39,696 bases of DNA from JAPLXD01 sp043802865 (GCA_043802865.1 JAZDKQ010000042.1:1-39696), one strand, 5' to 3'. Counted from the first letter of the stretch, positions 17,343 to 25,332 are shown. Numbers and translations: made by a program. Notes: generated from the letters alone by a model not told the origin.

Positions 17343-17415
17343 AGGCCGAGACGGGACTTGCACCCATGAATAGCGGTTTTGCAGACCGCCGCGTTAGCTA
17401 CTTCGCCACCCGGCC
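17343..17415 (-). tRNA. tRNA-Cys(GCA)
   Basis: Acceptor GGCCGGG/CTCGGCC, anticodon stem GCGGT/ACCGC, loop CTGCAAA (anticodon GCA), discriminator U73 as expected for tRNA-Cys. 16 bp upstream of tRNA-Leu(TAA), probably one transcript. Confidence 0.95.
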
Positions 17416-17460
17416 ATATACTTTCAACTGATATAAAAATTACCACCAAAAAGGCATATG

Positions 17461-17496
17461 GTCAATAAAAAATAAAGGCCGAATATATACGGCCTT
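17461..17496 (-). terminator. Terminator of the uracil-DNA glycosylase gene
   Basis: Minus strand AAGGCCG, 8-nt AT loop, CGGCCTT, then TATTTTTTATT. It lies 26 bp after the stop codon and closes the DUF4446-infB-rbfA-nrnA-udg block. Confidence 0.75.
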
Positions 17497-17521
17497 GCTA
17501 TCAAATATTATATTAAAAATC

Positions 17522-18154
17522 TCAAAACAGCGCCAGCTGTTTGTTTTCATCTTCAAATCTGTTTGCTTTTTTGCTATCTTCTTTCTTTTCCTTTTCAATC
17601 GCCTTCAAAACTTTTGGGATTTTTTTGAAGTCCGCGAGCAGGACCTCGCGCAGGCTTCCTTGATAGAGCGCTGCCGCAGGGTGGTAGAGGATATAGAAAA
17701 TTTGTTTGCCGACTCCTTCGATCTCTCGTCGCACCGCTGTGCCGTGGATTTGGGAAATTTTTTGGTTGGGAAGGAATCTTTCCATTGCGTGCCGGCCGAG
17801 AAGAACGATCAATTTCGGCTTGATCGTTTTGATCTGTTCAAGAAGCCAAGGCCAGCAAGCCGCCACTTCTTCAGGCAGCGGGTCGCGGTTGGCCGGCGGC
17901 CGGCATTTGAGAACATTGGCGATGAAAACATCCTCACGCTTCAAATTTATCGTTTCGAGCATTTGATTCAAAAATTTTCCTGCCGCTCCCACGAACGGCA
18001 AGCCTTGCTTGTCTTCTTCCGCACCCGGCGCCTCGCCGATGAACAAAATCCGAGCCTTTTCGCTCCCCTCACCCGAGACAACCTGCGCGCACGTCCCGCG
18101 CAACTGGCAAGAACGGCATTTTTTTATTTTTTCTTCGAGCTTTTTGTATTCCAT
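17522..18154 (-). CDS. Uracil-DNA glycosylase, family 4 (4Fe-4S type)
   Basis: Excises uracil from DNA (210 aa). Family 4 features: Cys 13 and 16 (KKCRSC), Cys 84 (VLKCRPP) and Cys 100 (AACWPW) as 4Fe-4S ligands. Motif 1 is GEAPGAEEDKQGLPFVG (about 40-56), and the HPAA motif is at about 158. Beyond the catalytic domain a Lys/Glu-rich linker ends in QLALF at the very C-terminus. This resembles the beta-clamp-binding pentapeptide QL[S/D]LF and suggests docking on the replication clamp. It follows nrnA, separated by a 92-bp inverted repeat, and is closed by a clear terminator. Confidence is high for the family, moderate for the clamp motif. Confidence 0.93.
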   Translation of the reverse strand: MEYKKLEEKIKKCRSCQLRGTCAQVVSGEGSEKARILFIGEAPGAEEDKQGLPFVGAAGKFLNQMLETINLKREDVFIANVLKCRPPANRDPLPEEVAACWPWLLEQIKTIKPKLIVLLGRHAMERFLPNQKISQIHGTAVRREIEGVGKQIFYILYHPAAALYQGSLREVLLADFKKIPKVLKAIEKEKKEDSKKANRFEDENKQLALF

Positions 18155-18156
18155 AC

Positions 18157-18248
18157 CTTTACGAATTACGAATCCGCTTCGTTCTACGAATATACGAATT
18201 ATGAATTCTATGTATTGGTATATTCGTACTAGATTCGTAATTCGTAAA
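18157..18248. repeat. 92-bp inverted repeat between nrnA and the glycosylase gene
   Basis: The outer arms CTTTACGAATTACGAATC and its exact complement (18 bp each) end the element, which nearly fills the gap. Inner arms ACGAATATAC/GTATATTCGT (10 bp) pair as well. The remainder forms the loop and a small bulge. It would fold into one long cruciform or RNA hairpin. No T-run marks it as a terminator. Confidence 0.75.
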
Positions 18249-18249
18249 G

Positions 18250-19227
18250 CTATTCGACTGTTATTCCTCCCTCGCCTTTCACAATCTTCCCTACGATCTC
18301 GAATCCGCTTGCAAGTTTGTGTCCCCCGCCTCGCAATTTTTGAGCGATCTCGGAAACATCCACGTTTTTATACCACTCGCTCCGAAGGCTTCCTTTGATC
18401 TTGTTTTGTCCCTTTTCTATCAAAACCAAAGAAAATTTTGTTCCAACAACGGTGTTGAGGAGTTCCGCGATTCTGCCTATGTCATCTTCCTTTATATCCA
18501 GCTCTTTCATATCTTCCGTGGTTATGAAAGACAAAATCGCTCCCGTCTTTTCGTTTATTTGCGCCCGTTCCATAGCCCGCCCCCAAAGTTTCAGAGTTTC
18601 CAGCTTTTTGTTCTTGAAAGTGGCCTGAATAATCTTGTTCATAGGCGCTCTTTTTCTCATGAGGTCTGCCGAGATTTCCATCACTCTCGCGGATGTGTTC
18701 GAATGCTGAAACGCCCCCGTATCGTACAAAATGCCCGCGAGAAGATAGGATGCCATTTTTTTATTGATCGCGATTCTGTGAAAATCCAAAAAATCATACA
18801 GGATCTCGCAGACCGATGAAATATTCTCATCCGCAACCATGATATCCGGCTTGATTTCTTTGATTTCAATCGTAGGATGATGGTCAAAGAGGATCACTTT
18901 TTGGTTTTTGTTTTTCTTCTTCACGATTTTTTCAAAGCTCCTTCCAACCGCGTCGCAGCCGACCAGCAGATCATAGTCGCCAATTTTTATTTTTTCCAAA
19001 TCCGAAAATTTTTCCCCTTCAAAGACTGCCTTGAGATATTCCGGGAAAACGTCGAGGCAAACCGCGTCCGCCTGTTTTCCAAGCGTCTTTTCCAAGTATC
19101 CTTTCAAAACAAAAACGGACCCTATAGTATCTTCGTCCGGGCGCGAATGCGCGACAAGAAGCACTTTTTTGGCCTTTTCGAATTCTTTTTTTATTTGGTT
19201 GAATTCTTTGGCGAATTTGTAATTCAT
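18250..19227 (-). CDS. nrnA: DHH/DHHA1 phosphoesterase, NrnA-like
   Basis: Nanoribonuclease/pAp-phosphatase-type enzyme (325 aa), degrading very short RNA oligonucleotides or pAp. Metal motifs: AHSRPDEDTIGS (His 27, Asp 31, Asp 33), VGCDAVG, the DHH motif as FDHHPT, and GILYDTGAFQ. The DHHA1 domain carries the substrate-binding RGGGHKLASGF near the C-terminus. Its ATG overlaps the rbfA stop by 4 bp (ATGA), so the two are translationally coupled. rbfA-nrnA pairing with infB is a familiar bacterial order. Confidence 0.92.
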   Translation of the reverse strand: MNYKFAKEFNQIKKEFEKAKKVLLVAHSRPDEDTIGSVFVLKGYLEKTLGKQADAVCLDVFPEYLKAVFEGEKFSDLEKIKIGDYDLLVGCDAVGRSFEKIVKKKNKNQKVILFDHHPTIEIKEIKPDIMVADENISSVCEILYDFLDFHRIAINKKMASYLLAGILYDTGAFQHSNTSARVMEISADLMRKRAPMNKIIQATFKNKKLETLKLWGRAMERAQINEKTGAILSFITTEDMKELDIKEDDIGRIAELLNTVVGTKFSLVLIEKGQNKIKGSLRSEWYKNVDVSEIAQKLRGGGHKLASGFEIVGKIVKGEGGITVE

Positions 19228-19553
19228 AATTCTTTGAGTATCTTTTCGATCTTGTCCGCTTCCGCCTCGGTATGATCGGAAACAAATTCGATCCTTGGCA
19301 ACGGCTTCATATGGAGCTTTTTGTTCAACGATCCCTGAAGGACATATATTTTCTTGCTGAGTATTTTTATGGTATTGCCAAATTTGTTTTCCGGGAAAAC
19401 ACTCACAAACACTTGAGCATAGCGCAAGTCGCGCGTCGTGTCAACCTTTGCGACCGTTACAAAAACTCCGGGAGGCAATTCCACTTCCCGGGCTATGATT
19501 TCAGCGATTGTTGCTTTGATCAGTTCATTGACTCGTTCTATACGTAAAGACAT
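19224..19553 (-). CDS. rbfA: Ribosome-binding factor A
   Basis: KH-fold factor for late 30S/16S rRNA maturation (109 aa). It shows the family opening RIERVNELIKATIAEIIAREV, then VTVAKVDTTRDLRYAQVFVSVFP and the terminal helix region LHMKPLPRIEFVSDHTEAEADKIEKIL. Normal length. 7 bp after infB and 4-bp overlap with nrnA place it mid-operon. No SD is visible, so translation probably depends on coupling with infB. Confidence 0.95.
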   Translation of the reverse strand: MSLRIERVNELIKATIAEIIAREVELPPGVFVTVAKVDTTRDLRYAQVFVSVFPENKFGNTIKILSKKIYVLQGSLNKKLHMKPLPRIEFVSDHTEAEADKIEKILKEL

Positions 19554-19560
19554 ATTGATT

Positions 19561-21354
19561 TTACAAAATTTTCTTCACTACTTCCTCATGGAAACAAACC
19601 AGCGTATCCCCTTCTTTGATCTTTGTTCCTCCATCGAAAGTGATCCCGCATTCATGCCCCTGGGTCACTTCATCGACATTGATCTTGTTTTGCTGAAGAT
19701 TGACCAGTTTTCCGCGTCCCAAAACTTTTTCGTCTCTCGCGACTTCAACAAATTCGCCGTTTTTCATTTTCCCCGAAACAACATTTCCGCCGACGATCAT
19801 ATCTTTCTTTCCCGTCATGAAAACCGCGAGCACTTTGAGTTTTCCGAGATCGGTTCTCACGATTTCTTCTCCCAGCATTCCCTCCAGCCGCTTTTTGATG
19901 TCTTCCACCAATTCATATATGACTTTATAGCTTTTGACCTCGACTTTGTTCATTTCCGCGAGCCGCTTGGCAACTGTTGTCGGCTGAATATTGAAACCAA
20001 AAACGACCGCTCCCGAAGTTTGCCCGAGCTTCACATCCGATTCAGTGATATCGCCCACTCCTTGGTGGATATAGTTGATCGCGACTTCGTCCGATTTGAT
20101 CGCCCCCAAAATCTGGCCGATCGCCTCAAGCGAACCTTGCACATCCGTCTTAATGACAATGTTTAGTTTTTTCACATTTTGATCTTCAATGCTTTTTCCA
20201 AGTTGCTGCGCGTCAAATCTCTTCACTCCGCTAAAATCGCTTGACTGCATTTCTTTTTGCGACATTTTTGCCGACTTCAGATTGGCAACTCCCTGCAAAG
20301 TGTCATTCACATTTGGCGATTGGTGCAAACCGATCACGGTTACCGGCATCGACGGATCCGCTTCTTTGATCTGACGGCCTTTGAAGTCTTCGAGTCTTCT
20401 CACTCTTCCCGCAACGGAGCCGGCCAAAATATCCTGCCCCTCTTTCAATGTTCCCGTTCTCACGAGAACCGTCGCCATATTCCCTTTTTTCGGATCAAGA
20501 TGCGATTCAATCACCACTCCGAGCGGAAGTCTTTTGTTGTCCGCTTTGAGATCTTCCACTTCCGCGACCAAAAGAACCATATCGAGAAGTTCATCGATCC
20601 CAAGATTTTGCTTCGCGGAAATTTCAGCGGCCACAACATTTCCGCCCCAATCTTCAATGACGATTTCCCGGTCCGCGAGCTCTTGCTTCACTCGCTGAAT
20701 ATTCGCGTTGGGTTTGTCTATTTTGTTGATCGCAACTATCATGGGGATTTTTTTTTCTTTGAGATAGTTGATTACCTCTTCGGTTTGAGGACGCACTCCG
20801 TCGTCAGCGGCCACGACCAAAATCGCGATGTCGGCAAAACTCACGCCGCGCTCGCGCATCGCGGAAAAAGCCTCATGGCCGGGAGTATCCACAAAAGTGA
20901 TTAACTCCCCTTTCTTTTTGACTTGATATGCGCTGATATGTTGAGTGATCCCTCCGGCTTCTTTTTCAACAACCGAAGTTTTCCGAATGGCGTCAAGAAG
21001 TGTTGTCTTTCCGTGATCCACATGACCAAGGATCGTCACTACCGGCGGACGACGGCGCAAATTTTTTCCCGATCCTTTTTCTTTTTTAAGAATTTCGTCC
21101 AGCTGCTCAAGCGTCATCGCGCCCGTTCCGGTCGCTTCAAGATCTTCTTCGGTTTCAAATCCCAGATCCGAAGCAATGACCGCCGCCGTATCATAGTCGA
21201 TCTCATCATTGATCGTTGCTAGAATTTTGTTTTTCATCAATTCCTTGATCGCATCCGAAATTCCCACGCCCAAAAGTTCCGCGAATTTCTTCACGGTCAC
21301 CAAAGATGGAATTTTGATTTTTTTTCCGCCCGAGGCGGACTCTGTCTCTTTCAT
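19561..21354 (-). CDS. infB: Translation initiation factor IF-2
   Basis: GTPase placing fMet-tRNA on the 30S subunit (597 aa). The N-terminal IF2_N-type domain is short (about 1-70), with no long charged linker as in E. coli IF-2. G motifs: GHVDHGKT (110-117), GGITQHI, DTPGHE (about 156) and NKID (about 210). Domains II-IV follow, with GTLKEGQDILAG and C-terminal VDEVTQGHECGITFDG. The ATG is preceded by an ATACTAGATAC repeat array rather than an SD. Upstream is the DUF4446 gene, downstream rbfA after 7 bp. Confidence 0.98.
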   Translation of the reverse strand: MKETESASGGKKIKIPSLVTVKKFAELLGVGISDAIKELMKNKILATINDEIDYDTAAVIASDLGFETEEDLEATGTGAMTLEQLDEILKKEKGSGKNLRRRPPVVTILGHVDHGKTTLLDAIRKTSVVEKEAGGITQHISAYQVKKKGELITFVDTPGHEAFSAMRERGVSFADIAILVVAADDGVRPQTEEVINYLKEKKIPMIVAINKIDKPNANIQRVKQELADREIVIEDWGGNVVAAEISAKQNLGIDELLDMVLLVAEVEDLKADNKRLPLGVVIESHLDPKKGNMATVLVRTGTLKEGQDILAGSVAGRVRRLEDFKGRQIKEADPSMPVTVIGLHQSPNVNDTLQGVANLKSAKMSQKEMQSSDFSGVKRFDAQQLGKSIEDQNVKKLNIVIKTDVQGSLEAIGQILGAIKSDEVAINYIHQGVGDITESDVKLGQTSGAVVFGFNIQPTTVAKRLAEMNKVEVKSYKVIYELVEDIKKRLEGMLGEEIVRTDLGKLKVLAVFMTGKKDMIVGGNVVSGKMKNGEFVEVARDEKVLGRGKLVNLQQNKINVDEVTQGHECGITFDGGTKIKEGDTLVCFHEEVVKKIL

Positions 21355-21360
21355 AAAAAT

Positions 21361-21400
21361 ACAAGATACAAAATACTAGATACTAGATACTAGATACTAA
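21361..21400. repeat. Intergenic ATACTAGATAC-type repeat, copy 2
   Basis: Three tandem ACTAGAT steps (AAATACTAGATACTAGATAC and on) fill the 47-bp gap between the DUF4446 gene and infB. They share words with copies at 511-540 and 23703-23780. Confidence 0.65.
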
Positions 21401-21401
21401 A

Positions 21402-21917
21402 TTATGCTTTTTGAGAAATTGTTTCCGCGCTCGCCGTCGCTTTTTTGATGGCGTCCTGCTCTTCTTCCGTGAGCGGATGTTTCACTGCCTTTCCATTTTC
21501 AACCGGCTTCGCATAAACCCGGTTTCCTTCTCGTGTATGAAGCCCCGAAATCACAAATCCGGAATTTTCCCCGTTGAGAAGCGCGATGGCGAAACTTTGA
21601 TCACCCCCAAGATCTTTGAAAGGATTGAATCTGACCATTCCAACCTTGTGCACCGACCGGCCGGCCAGATCGTGGATCCGATTTGATATTCCATAAAGAT
21701 CCTGAATGTCTCGATCAAGCTCTTTGAGGCTTTTTCCGTAATCAAGAATCACTTTTTCAAGATCCGTTCCGCTTTTTCCGGAAAACAGCTCTTTCTGATT
21801 TTTTTTCACTCGGCTTACATTGATTTGGAGAAATATATTCCAGACCAAAAGCGCAATCGCGACGACGATCGCTCCAATCATGCCGATTCCCAAATTTTCT
21901 TGAATTATGTTCAGCAT
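21402..21917 (-). CDS. DUF4446 family membrane protein
   Basis: 171 aa with one N-terminal transmembrane helix (about 12-30, MIGAIVVAIALLVWNIFLQI) and a coiled-coil-like stretch to about 85. The conserved domain reads HKVGMVRFNPFKDLGGDQSFAIALLNG, then SGLHTREGNRVYAKPVENG and a final LTEEEQDAIKKA. This is the DUF4446 pattern; function unknown. It appears to be the first gene of the infB-rbfA-nrnA block. A promoter (21930-21958) lies only about 6 nt upstream of the ATG by usual spacing, leaving almost no leader. Confidence 0.85.
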   Translation of the reverse strand: MLNIIQENLGIGMIGAIVVAIALLVWNIFLQINVSRVKKNQKELFSGKSGTDLEKVILDYGKSLKELDRDIQDLYGISNRIHDLAGRSVHKVGMVRFNPFKDLGGDQSFAIALLNGENSGFVISGLHTREGNRVYAKPVENGKAVKHPLTEEEQDAIKKATASAETISQKA

Positions 21918-21929
21918 AAGCCTTGATTT

Positions 21930-21958
21930 AGATTAGCAGTGAAACAGCGAAATGTAAA
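21930..21958 (-). promoter_or_regulatory. Promoter of the DUF4446-infB operon
   Basis: Minus strand: -35 TTTACA (21953-21958), 17 nt, -10 TAATCT (21930-21935) preceded by TGC. The predicted start lies near 21923, six bases before the ATG. Confidence 0.55.
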
Positions 21959-21979
21959 GAAAATCACCCTAGAGCGAGG

Positions 21980-21995
21980 TGTTTTTCGTGAAACA
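21980..21995. other. parS-like 16-mer (14/16), next to tRNA-Ser
   Basis: TGTTTTTCGTGAAACA differs from the parS consensus TGTTTCACGTGAAACA at positions 6 and 7 only. It is intergenic, 4 bp from the tRNA-Ser 3' end. Weaker than the sites at 27032, and possibly chance. Confidence 0.3.
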
Positions 21996-21999
21996 TTTT

Positions 22000-22086
22000 C
22001 GGAAGCGGGAGGATTCGAACCTCCGGTGCCATTGCTGACACAGCAGTTTTCGAAACTGCCGCATTCGTCCACTCTGCCACGCTTCC
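22000..22086 (-). tRNA. tRNA-Ser(CGA)
   Basis: Class II tRNA with long variable arm. Acceptor GGAAGCG, anticodon stem GCAGT/ACTGC, loop TTCGAAA (anticodon CGA), discriminator G73. No encoded CCA. Confidence 0.95.
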
Positions 22087-22096
22087 AATTTTTCTG

Positions 22097-22170
22097 TGGA
22101 CAATACTGGACTCGAACCAGTGACCTCTACAGTGTGAATGTAGCGCTCTAACCAGCTGAGCTAATTGTCC
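22097..22170 (-). tRNA. tRNA-Val(CAC)
   Basis: Acceptor GGACAAT/ATTGTCC, anticodon stem CTACA/TGTAG, loop TTCACAC (anticodon CAC), A73, no encoded CCA. Middle gene of a Ser-Val-Ala cluster. Confidence 0.95.
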
Positions 22171-22176
22171 GACTGG

Positions 22177-22252
22177 TGGTGGACCTGAGGGGATTCGAAC
22201 CCCTTACCTCTACAATGCGAATGTAGCGCTCTACCAATTGAGCTACAGGCCC
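22177..22252 (-). tRNA. tRNA-Ala(CGC)
   Basis: Acceptor GGGCCTG/CAGGTCC with the G3-U70 identity pair of alanine tRNAs. Anticodon stem CTACA/TGTAG, loop TTCGCAT (anticodon CGC), A73. CCA is encoded, unusual among the tRNAs here. Confidence 0.95.
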
Positions 22253-22287
22253 ATGATCGAAAATTTTCAATTTCAAATTTTCAATTT

Positions 22288-22587
22288 TCAAACAATGTTT
22301 AAATTTTTCAATTTCTCAATCTCGTTATTCAGCAACTTGCTATCTTCCCCGTATTCTCCCGAATGCATATTCGATCCGTCATAGCTGGCCGCTTTGTGAT
22401 CGATATGGAAATTCACTTGAAATTTGTAATCGACAATCTTCACAAAAAGATGAAACCGCGGAAACGGCTGGTCGGTGAGTTTTCGCACGAACGCCATCCT
22501 ATCGCCTTCCTGTTTTTGGAAAACATATCCCGCCCGGCGAAAAAAATTCGCCACACTCGCCTTCGGATTTTCAATAATGAATTTCAC
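22288..22587 (-). CDS. Conserved small hypothetical protein (99 aa)
   Basis: No function known. The sequence (RRAGYVFQKQEGDRMAFVRKL, PRFHLFVKI, then HIDHKAASYDGSNMHSGEY) matches a small family I recall from Parcubacteria-type genomes. It is compact and soluble with several His (FHLF, FHIDHK, MHSGEY) that could bind metal, which is inference. It starts at GTG, with the NUDIX stop codon only 2 bp upstream, so the two are probably cotranslated. Confidence 0.7.
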   Translation of the reverse strand: MKFIIENPKASVANFFRRAGYVFQKQEGDRMAFVRKLTDQPFPRFHLFVKIVDYKFQVNFHIDHKAASYDGSNMHSGEYGEDSKLLNNEIEKLKNLNIV

Positions 22588-22589
22588 AA

Positions 22590-23003
22590 CTATTTTTTAA
22601 ATGGATTAAAATCTGTTTTTCGCAAATTTTGTATCGGAATAAATAAGGGCTCTGGAAAATTATCCCAAGAAAACCATTGCCATGTTTCACATTTATGCGG
22701 TTCCAGAACTTTCACTTCACCCGAATCATAATCGCAAATCATAAAAAGCGTGATGTAATGCTTATCTTCCTCTTTGAAAAAATCGTTCGTTACTGCTCCG
22801 CTGAAATGAATATTTTTTACCTTGACACCAATTTCTTCTGCAATTTCTCTCTCAGAACATTCCTCCCATGATTCATTAAATTCCAAGTGTCCGCCGGCAA
22901 AACACCACGAACCTTCGCCGTGAGCATTTTTTCTTTTCCCTAAAAGAATCTTGTTATCTTTTCTAATAATAACTCCAATACCAACTCGCGGATGTTTTTC
23001 CAT
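22590..23003 (-). CDS. NUDIX hydrolase
   Basis: 137 aa. A complete Nudix box occupies residues 38-60: G, HLEFN, E, seven residues, REIAEEIGV, fully matching GX5EX7REUXEEXGU. Upstream strand IGVIIRKDNKILLGKRKNAHGEGSWCFAGG is typical of MutT/NTP-pyrophosphatase-like members. It cleaves a nucleoside diphosphate linked to another group; the substrate cannot be told. ATG at 23003 chosen because the open frame upstream runs into tRNA-Pro. It lies between that tRNA and the 99-aa gene on one strand. Confidence 0.92.
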   Translation of the reverse strand: MEKHPRVGIGVIIRKDNKILLGKRKNAHGEGSWCFAGGHLEFNESWEECSEREIAEEIGVKVKNIHFSGAVTNDFFKEEDKHYITLFMICDYDSGEVKVLEPHKCETWQWFSWDNFPEPLFIPIQNLRKTDFNPFKK

Positions 23004-23021
23004 AAATTTCTTTTTACTTCG

Positions 23022-23093
23022 TCGGGCTGGAGGGAGTCGAACCCTCTGTCTCACGAACCCGAATCGCGCGTGTTGCCGATACACTACAGCCCG
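23022..23093 (-). tRNA. tRNA-Pro(CGG)
   Basis: Acceptor CGGGCTG/CAGCCCG with C1-G72 and A73. Anticodon stem CGCGA/TCGTG, loop TTCGGGT (anticodon CGG). No encoded CCA. Its 5' end directly abuts the stop codon of the next gene (23094), so it must be cut from that mRNA by RNase P. Confidence 0.92.
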
Positions 23094-23699
23094 TTATACT
23101 ATCTCTTCGCAAACTTTTTTCAAAATTTCTGTTGCTTTCTGATTCTCTCGCAATTTTTGCACTCCGTCAATGATTTCATCGGAAAGTTTAGTCAAATTAG
23201 TTTGCTTGTACAAAAATGTTTTCATCGTCTTGTCGTTTGGTTTTTTTTCGAAATATTTTCCGAGAATCGCGTACCAGCGTTCGATCGTTTCTTGCGAAAT
23301 ATCGAGTGGCGTCCGGATGATCGGCGGGTTGTTGAGAACATAGATCAGCTTTTCCCAATTCTTGTATTCGTTGTAAACCAGCTCGTCTTCAACCAGTTTC
23401 GCCGTCGGGTCAATCGCACCGGCGCCCTTGAGAGTATAGAAATTATATTTGTTGAGAATTTCCTCCCGCCGCATATCACACCAGAGATGAAATTTCCATC
23501 CAGCTTCGAACATATCCATCCCGTCGAAGTCGAGATCAATTTTTTCAAAACGTATATGCGTGTCGCGCCGCGTGATTCCCTCGGCCACGCGCCGCATATC
23601 CGGAAAAAGCGTTCCCAAAATAAAAAACTCGCCGCCCTTGCGGGGATTTTTTTCAAGATATTTCTGGGCATAGACGACATGCGCGACTTGAGAAGCCAT
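23094..23699 (-). CDS. Putative metal-dependent hydrolase-like protein (201 aa)
   Basis: Possible phospholipase C/nuclease-like helical metalloprotein. Residues spaced as potential metal ligands: His 7 (SQVAHVVYA), Asp 34 (FPDM), His 48 (DTHI) and His/Asp near 71-75 (KFHLWCD). This arrangement recalls zinc-dependent PLC-like or HD-like helical enzymes, but no signature is decisive. No signal peptide is seen. It is preceded by a 78-bp repeat and followed without a gap by tRNA-Pro(CGG). Treat the enzymatic assignment as tentative. Confidence 0.55.
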   Translation of the reverse strand: MASQVAHVVYAQKYLEKNPRKGGEFFILGTLFPDMRRVAEGITRRDTHIRFEKIDLDFDGMDMFEAGWKFHLWCDMRREEILNKYNFYTLKGAGAIDPTAKLVEDELVYNEYKNWEKLIYVLNNPPIIRTPLDISQETIERWYAILGKYFEKKPNDKTMKTFLYKQTNLTKLSDEIIDGVQKLRENQKATEILKKVCEEIV

Positions 23700-23702
23700 A
23701 GC

Positions 23703-23780
23703 TGGTATTTTGTATTTAGTATCTGGTATTTAGTATCTTTTAAAAAATACCAAATACAAAATACTAGCTACTAGATACCA
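23703..23780. repeat. Intergenic ATACTAGATAC-type palindromic repeat, copy 3
   Basis: The element starts TGGTAT and ends ATACCA, filling the gap between the 201-aa gene and cca. Left half carries TTTGTATTTAGTATC, right half ATACAAAATACTAG. The halves are largely inverse complements around an A/T-rich centre. It is the longest copy of the family. Confidence 0.7.
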
Positions 23781-23782
23781 AC

Positions 23783-25273
23783 CTATTTCACCCAATACTT
23801 CGCCTTGATCTCTTGGTCCTCTTCTTCTTTTTTTTCTTCAATCTTTTCTTTCGCCATTTCGCGCAGCTTCGTCAAATTTTCTTTCGACAACTCTTTCGCC
23901 CGCGCGAGCAATATATTCTTTTTGTTTTTATTAGGATTTTCTATCACCTCCGAAAGCAAAACGTCCAAAACCGCGCCAAGCATCGGACCGGCTTTCAATT
24001 TCAAGCTCTTTATCAAGTCGTTGCCATCAATTTTCAGCATCTTGACCGAAAGCGGATCGCTCGAAATGCGGTCCACCATATATTTGAAATGGCGAAGCTT
24101 ATATGGCACAGCTTTCGGAACACCGCTCCCCAGCCGGTCGCCCACGCGAAGGTCAATGAGGTCATCAATATTCTCGAGTCCCACTTTTTGTACCAAACGC
24201 CGCACGCTCGAAGCGCCCACTTCATCGACGTTATAATAGAACATATGATTGTCGACAAGCAGCCGAACTTTTTTGACAGTGTCCGAAGAATATTTTAGCC
24301 GTTTCAAAATTTTCTCGACCACCCGCGCACCCACGTGATCATGGTTATAGAAAGTCGAATAGGCGCCCTCACCTCGTTTCGTATCGGGCTTGGCGATATC
24401 GTGAAGAAGCGTCGCAAGACGCACTTCCAATTTTTCGGATGGGCAGTTTTTGAGCGACAAGATCGAATGTTCATAGATGGTATAAATGTGATGACGGTTT
24501 TGCCCGACGCCATATCCCTTTTCAAGTTCCGGAATTATATACTGAAGCAATTTTAACTCCCTTAATAATTCAATTCCTTCCGCCGCAAAATCGGAAACCA
24601 AAATTTTGTTCAGTTCATCCTGAATTCGCTCCAGCGCGATGAATTTCAAATTCTTGGCGTTTTTGGCAATCGCTTTCTTCGTCTTCTCTTCGATCGCAAA
24701 TGGTATTTTCTCGCTCAACTTCCGTGGCCCGCTTGTCCTTTTCACACTTGTGTTTCCACCAAGCGTCACAGCAAACCGCACCGCCCGCATCATCCGCAAA
24801 GCATCCTCATTAAAACGCTCGTTTGCATCCCCCACTGCTCGAATTGTTTTTTTCTTCAAATCTTTCTGCCCGTCATACAAATCTATAATTTCAAAATCAG
24901 ATTTTTTTATTTTGAGCGCCAGCGCATTGATCGTGAAATCACGCCTGGATAGATCTTCCTCAAGAGTTTTTGCAAACTTCACCTCATCCGGACGTCTCTT
25001 GTCGGAATATTTTGATTCAATGCGATAAGTCGTCACTTCGACAACACCAACTTCAACTTTCACTCCCACCGTTCCAAACGCATTCTCATAAAAACTATCT
25101 GGAAACAATTTAGTGATCTCATCCGGCTTCGCATTCGTCGTCACGTCCCAATCCTTGGGTTCGATATCCATGAGCAAGTCTCGCACACACCCGCCCACGA
25201 TGAAAGCCTCAAAACTAGCGGCTTCGAGTTTCTTAATAATATTTATAATTGACTTTGGAATTTTTTTAACCAT
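23783..25273 (-). CDS. cca: CCA-adding enzyme / tRNA nucleotidyltransferase with HD domain
   Basis: Adds or repairs the tRNA 3' CCA (496 aa). Class II signature: GGCVRDLLM (27-35) and DWDVTT (catalytic Asp 41 and 43), RRDFTINALAL (110-120) and NERFNEDALRMMRAVRFA. The HD domain has LLHDIAKP (His 291, Asp 292). A C-terminal Glu/Lys-rich tail follows. Residues about 173-191 (GNTSVKRTSGPRKLSEKIP) look inserted: without them the text reads RFAVTLG-FAIEEKTKKAI, as in relatives. Most tRNAs in this window lack encoded CCA, so the enzyme is needed. Poly(A) polymerase is a possible alternative. Confidence 0.9.
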   Translation of the reverse strand: MVKKIPKSIINIIKKLEAASFEAFIVGGCVRDLLMDIEPKDWDVTTNAKPDEITKLFPDSFYENAFGTVGVKVEVGVVEVTTYRIESKYSDKRRPDEVKFAKTLEEDLSRRDFTINALALKIKKSDFEIIDLYDGQKDLKKKTIRAVGDANERFNEDALRMMRAVRFAVTLGGNTSVKRTSGPRKLSEKIPFAIEEKTKKAIAKNAKNLKFIALERIQDELNKILVSDFAAEGIELLRELKLLQYIIPELEKGYGVGQNRHHIYTIYEHSILSLKNCPSEKLEVRLATLLHDIAKPDTKRGEGAYSTFYNHDHVGARVVEKILKRLKYSSDTVKKVRLLVDNHMFYYNVDEVGASSVRRLVQKVGLENIDDLIDLRVGDRLGSGVPKAVPYKLRHFKYMVDRISSDPLSVKMLKIDGNDLIKSLKLKAGPMLGAVLDVLLSEVIENPNKNKKNILLARAKELSKENLTKLREMAKEKIEEKKEEEDQEIKAKYWVK

Positions 25274-25310
25274 ATTCCAATATTAACACGCTAATTCATT
25301 ATTACAAGAA

Positions 25311-25332
25311 GAAGATGCTTGAGCGCATCTTC
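25311..25332 (-). terminator. Terminator downstream of ddl
   Basis: Minus strand: GAAGATGC, 6-nt loop, GCATCTTC followed by TTCTTGTAAT. Perfect 8-bp stem, 31 bp beyond the ddl stop and ahead of cca. Confidence 0.65.

Noticed and set aside
22681..22700. Half parS TGTTTCACA in the NUDIX gene
   Set aside because: Only one arm present; expected by chance.
22992..23774. 260-aa plus-strand frame over tRNA-Pro and the 201-aa gene
   Set aside because: Crosses a tRNA and a repeat; no promoter or motif.
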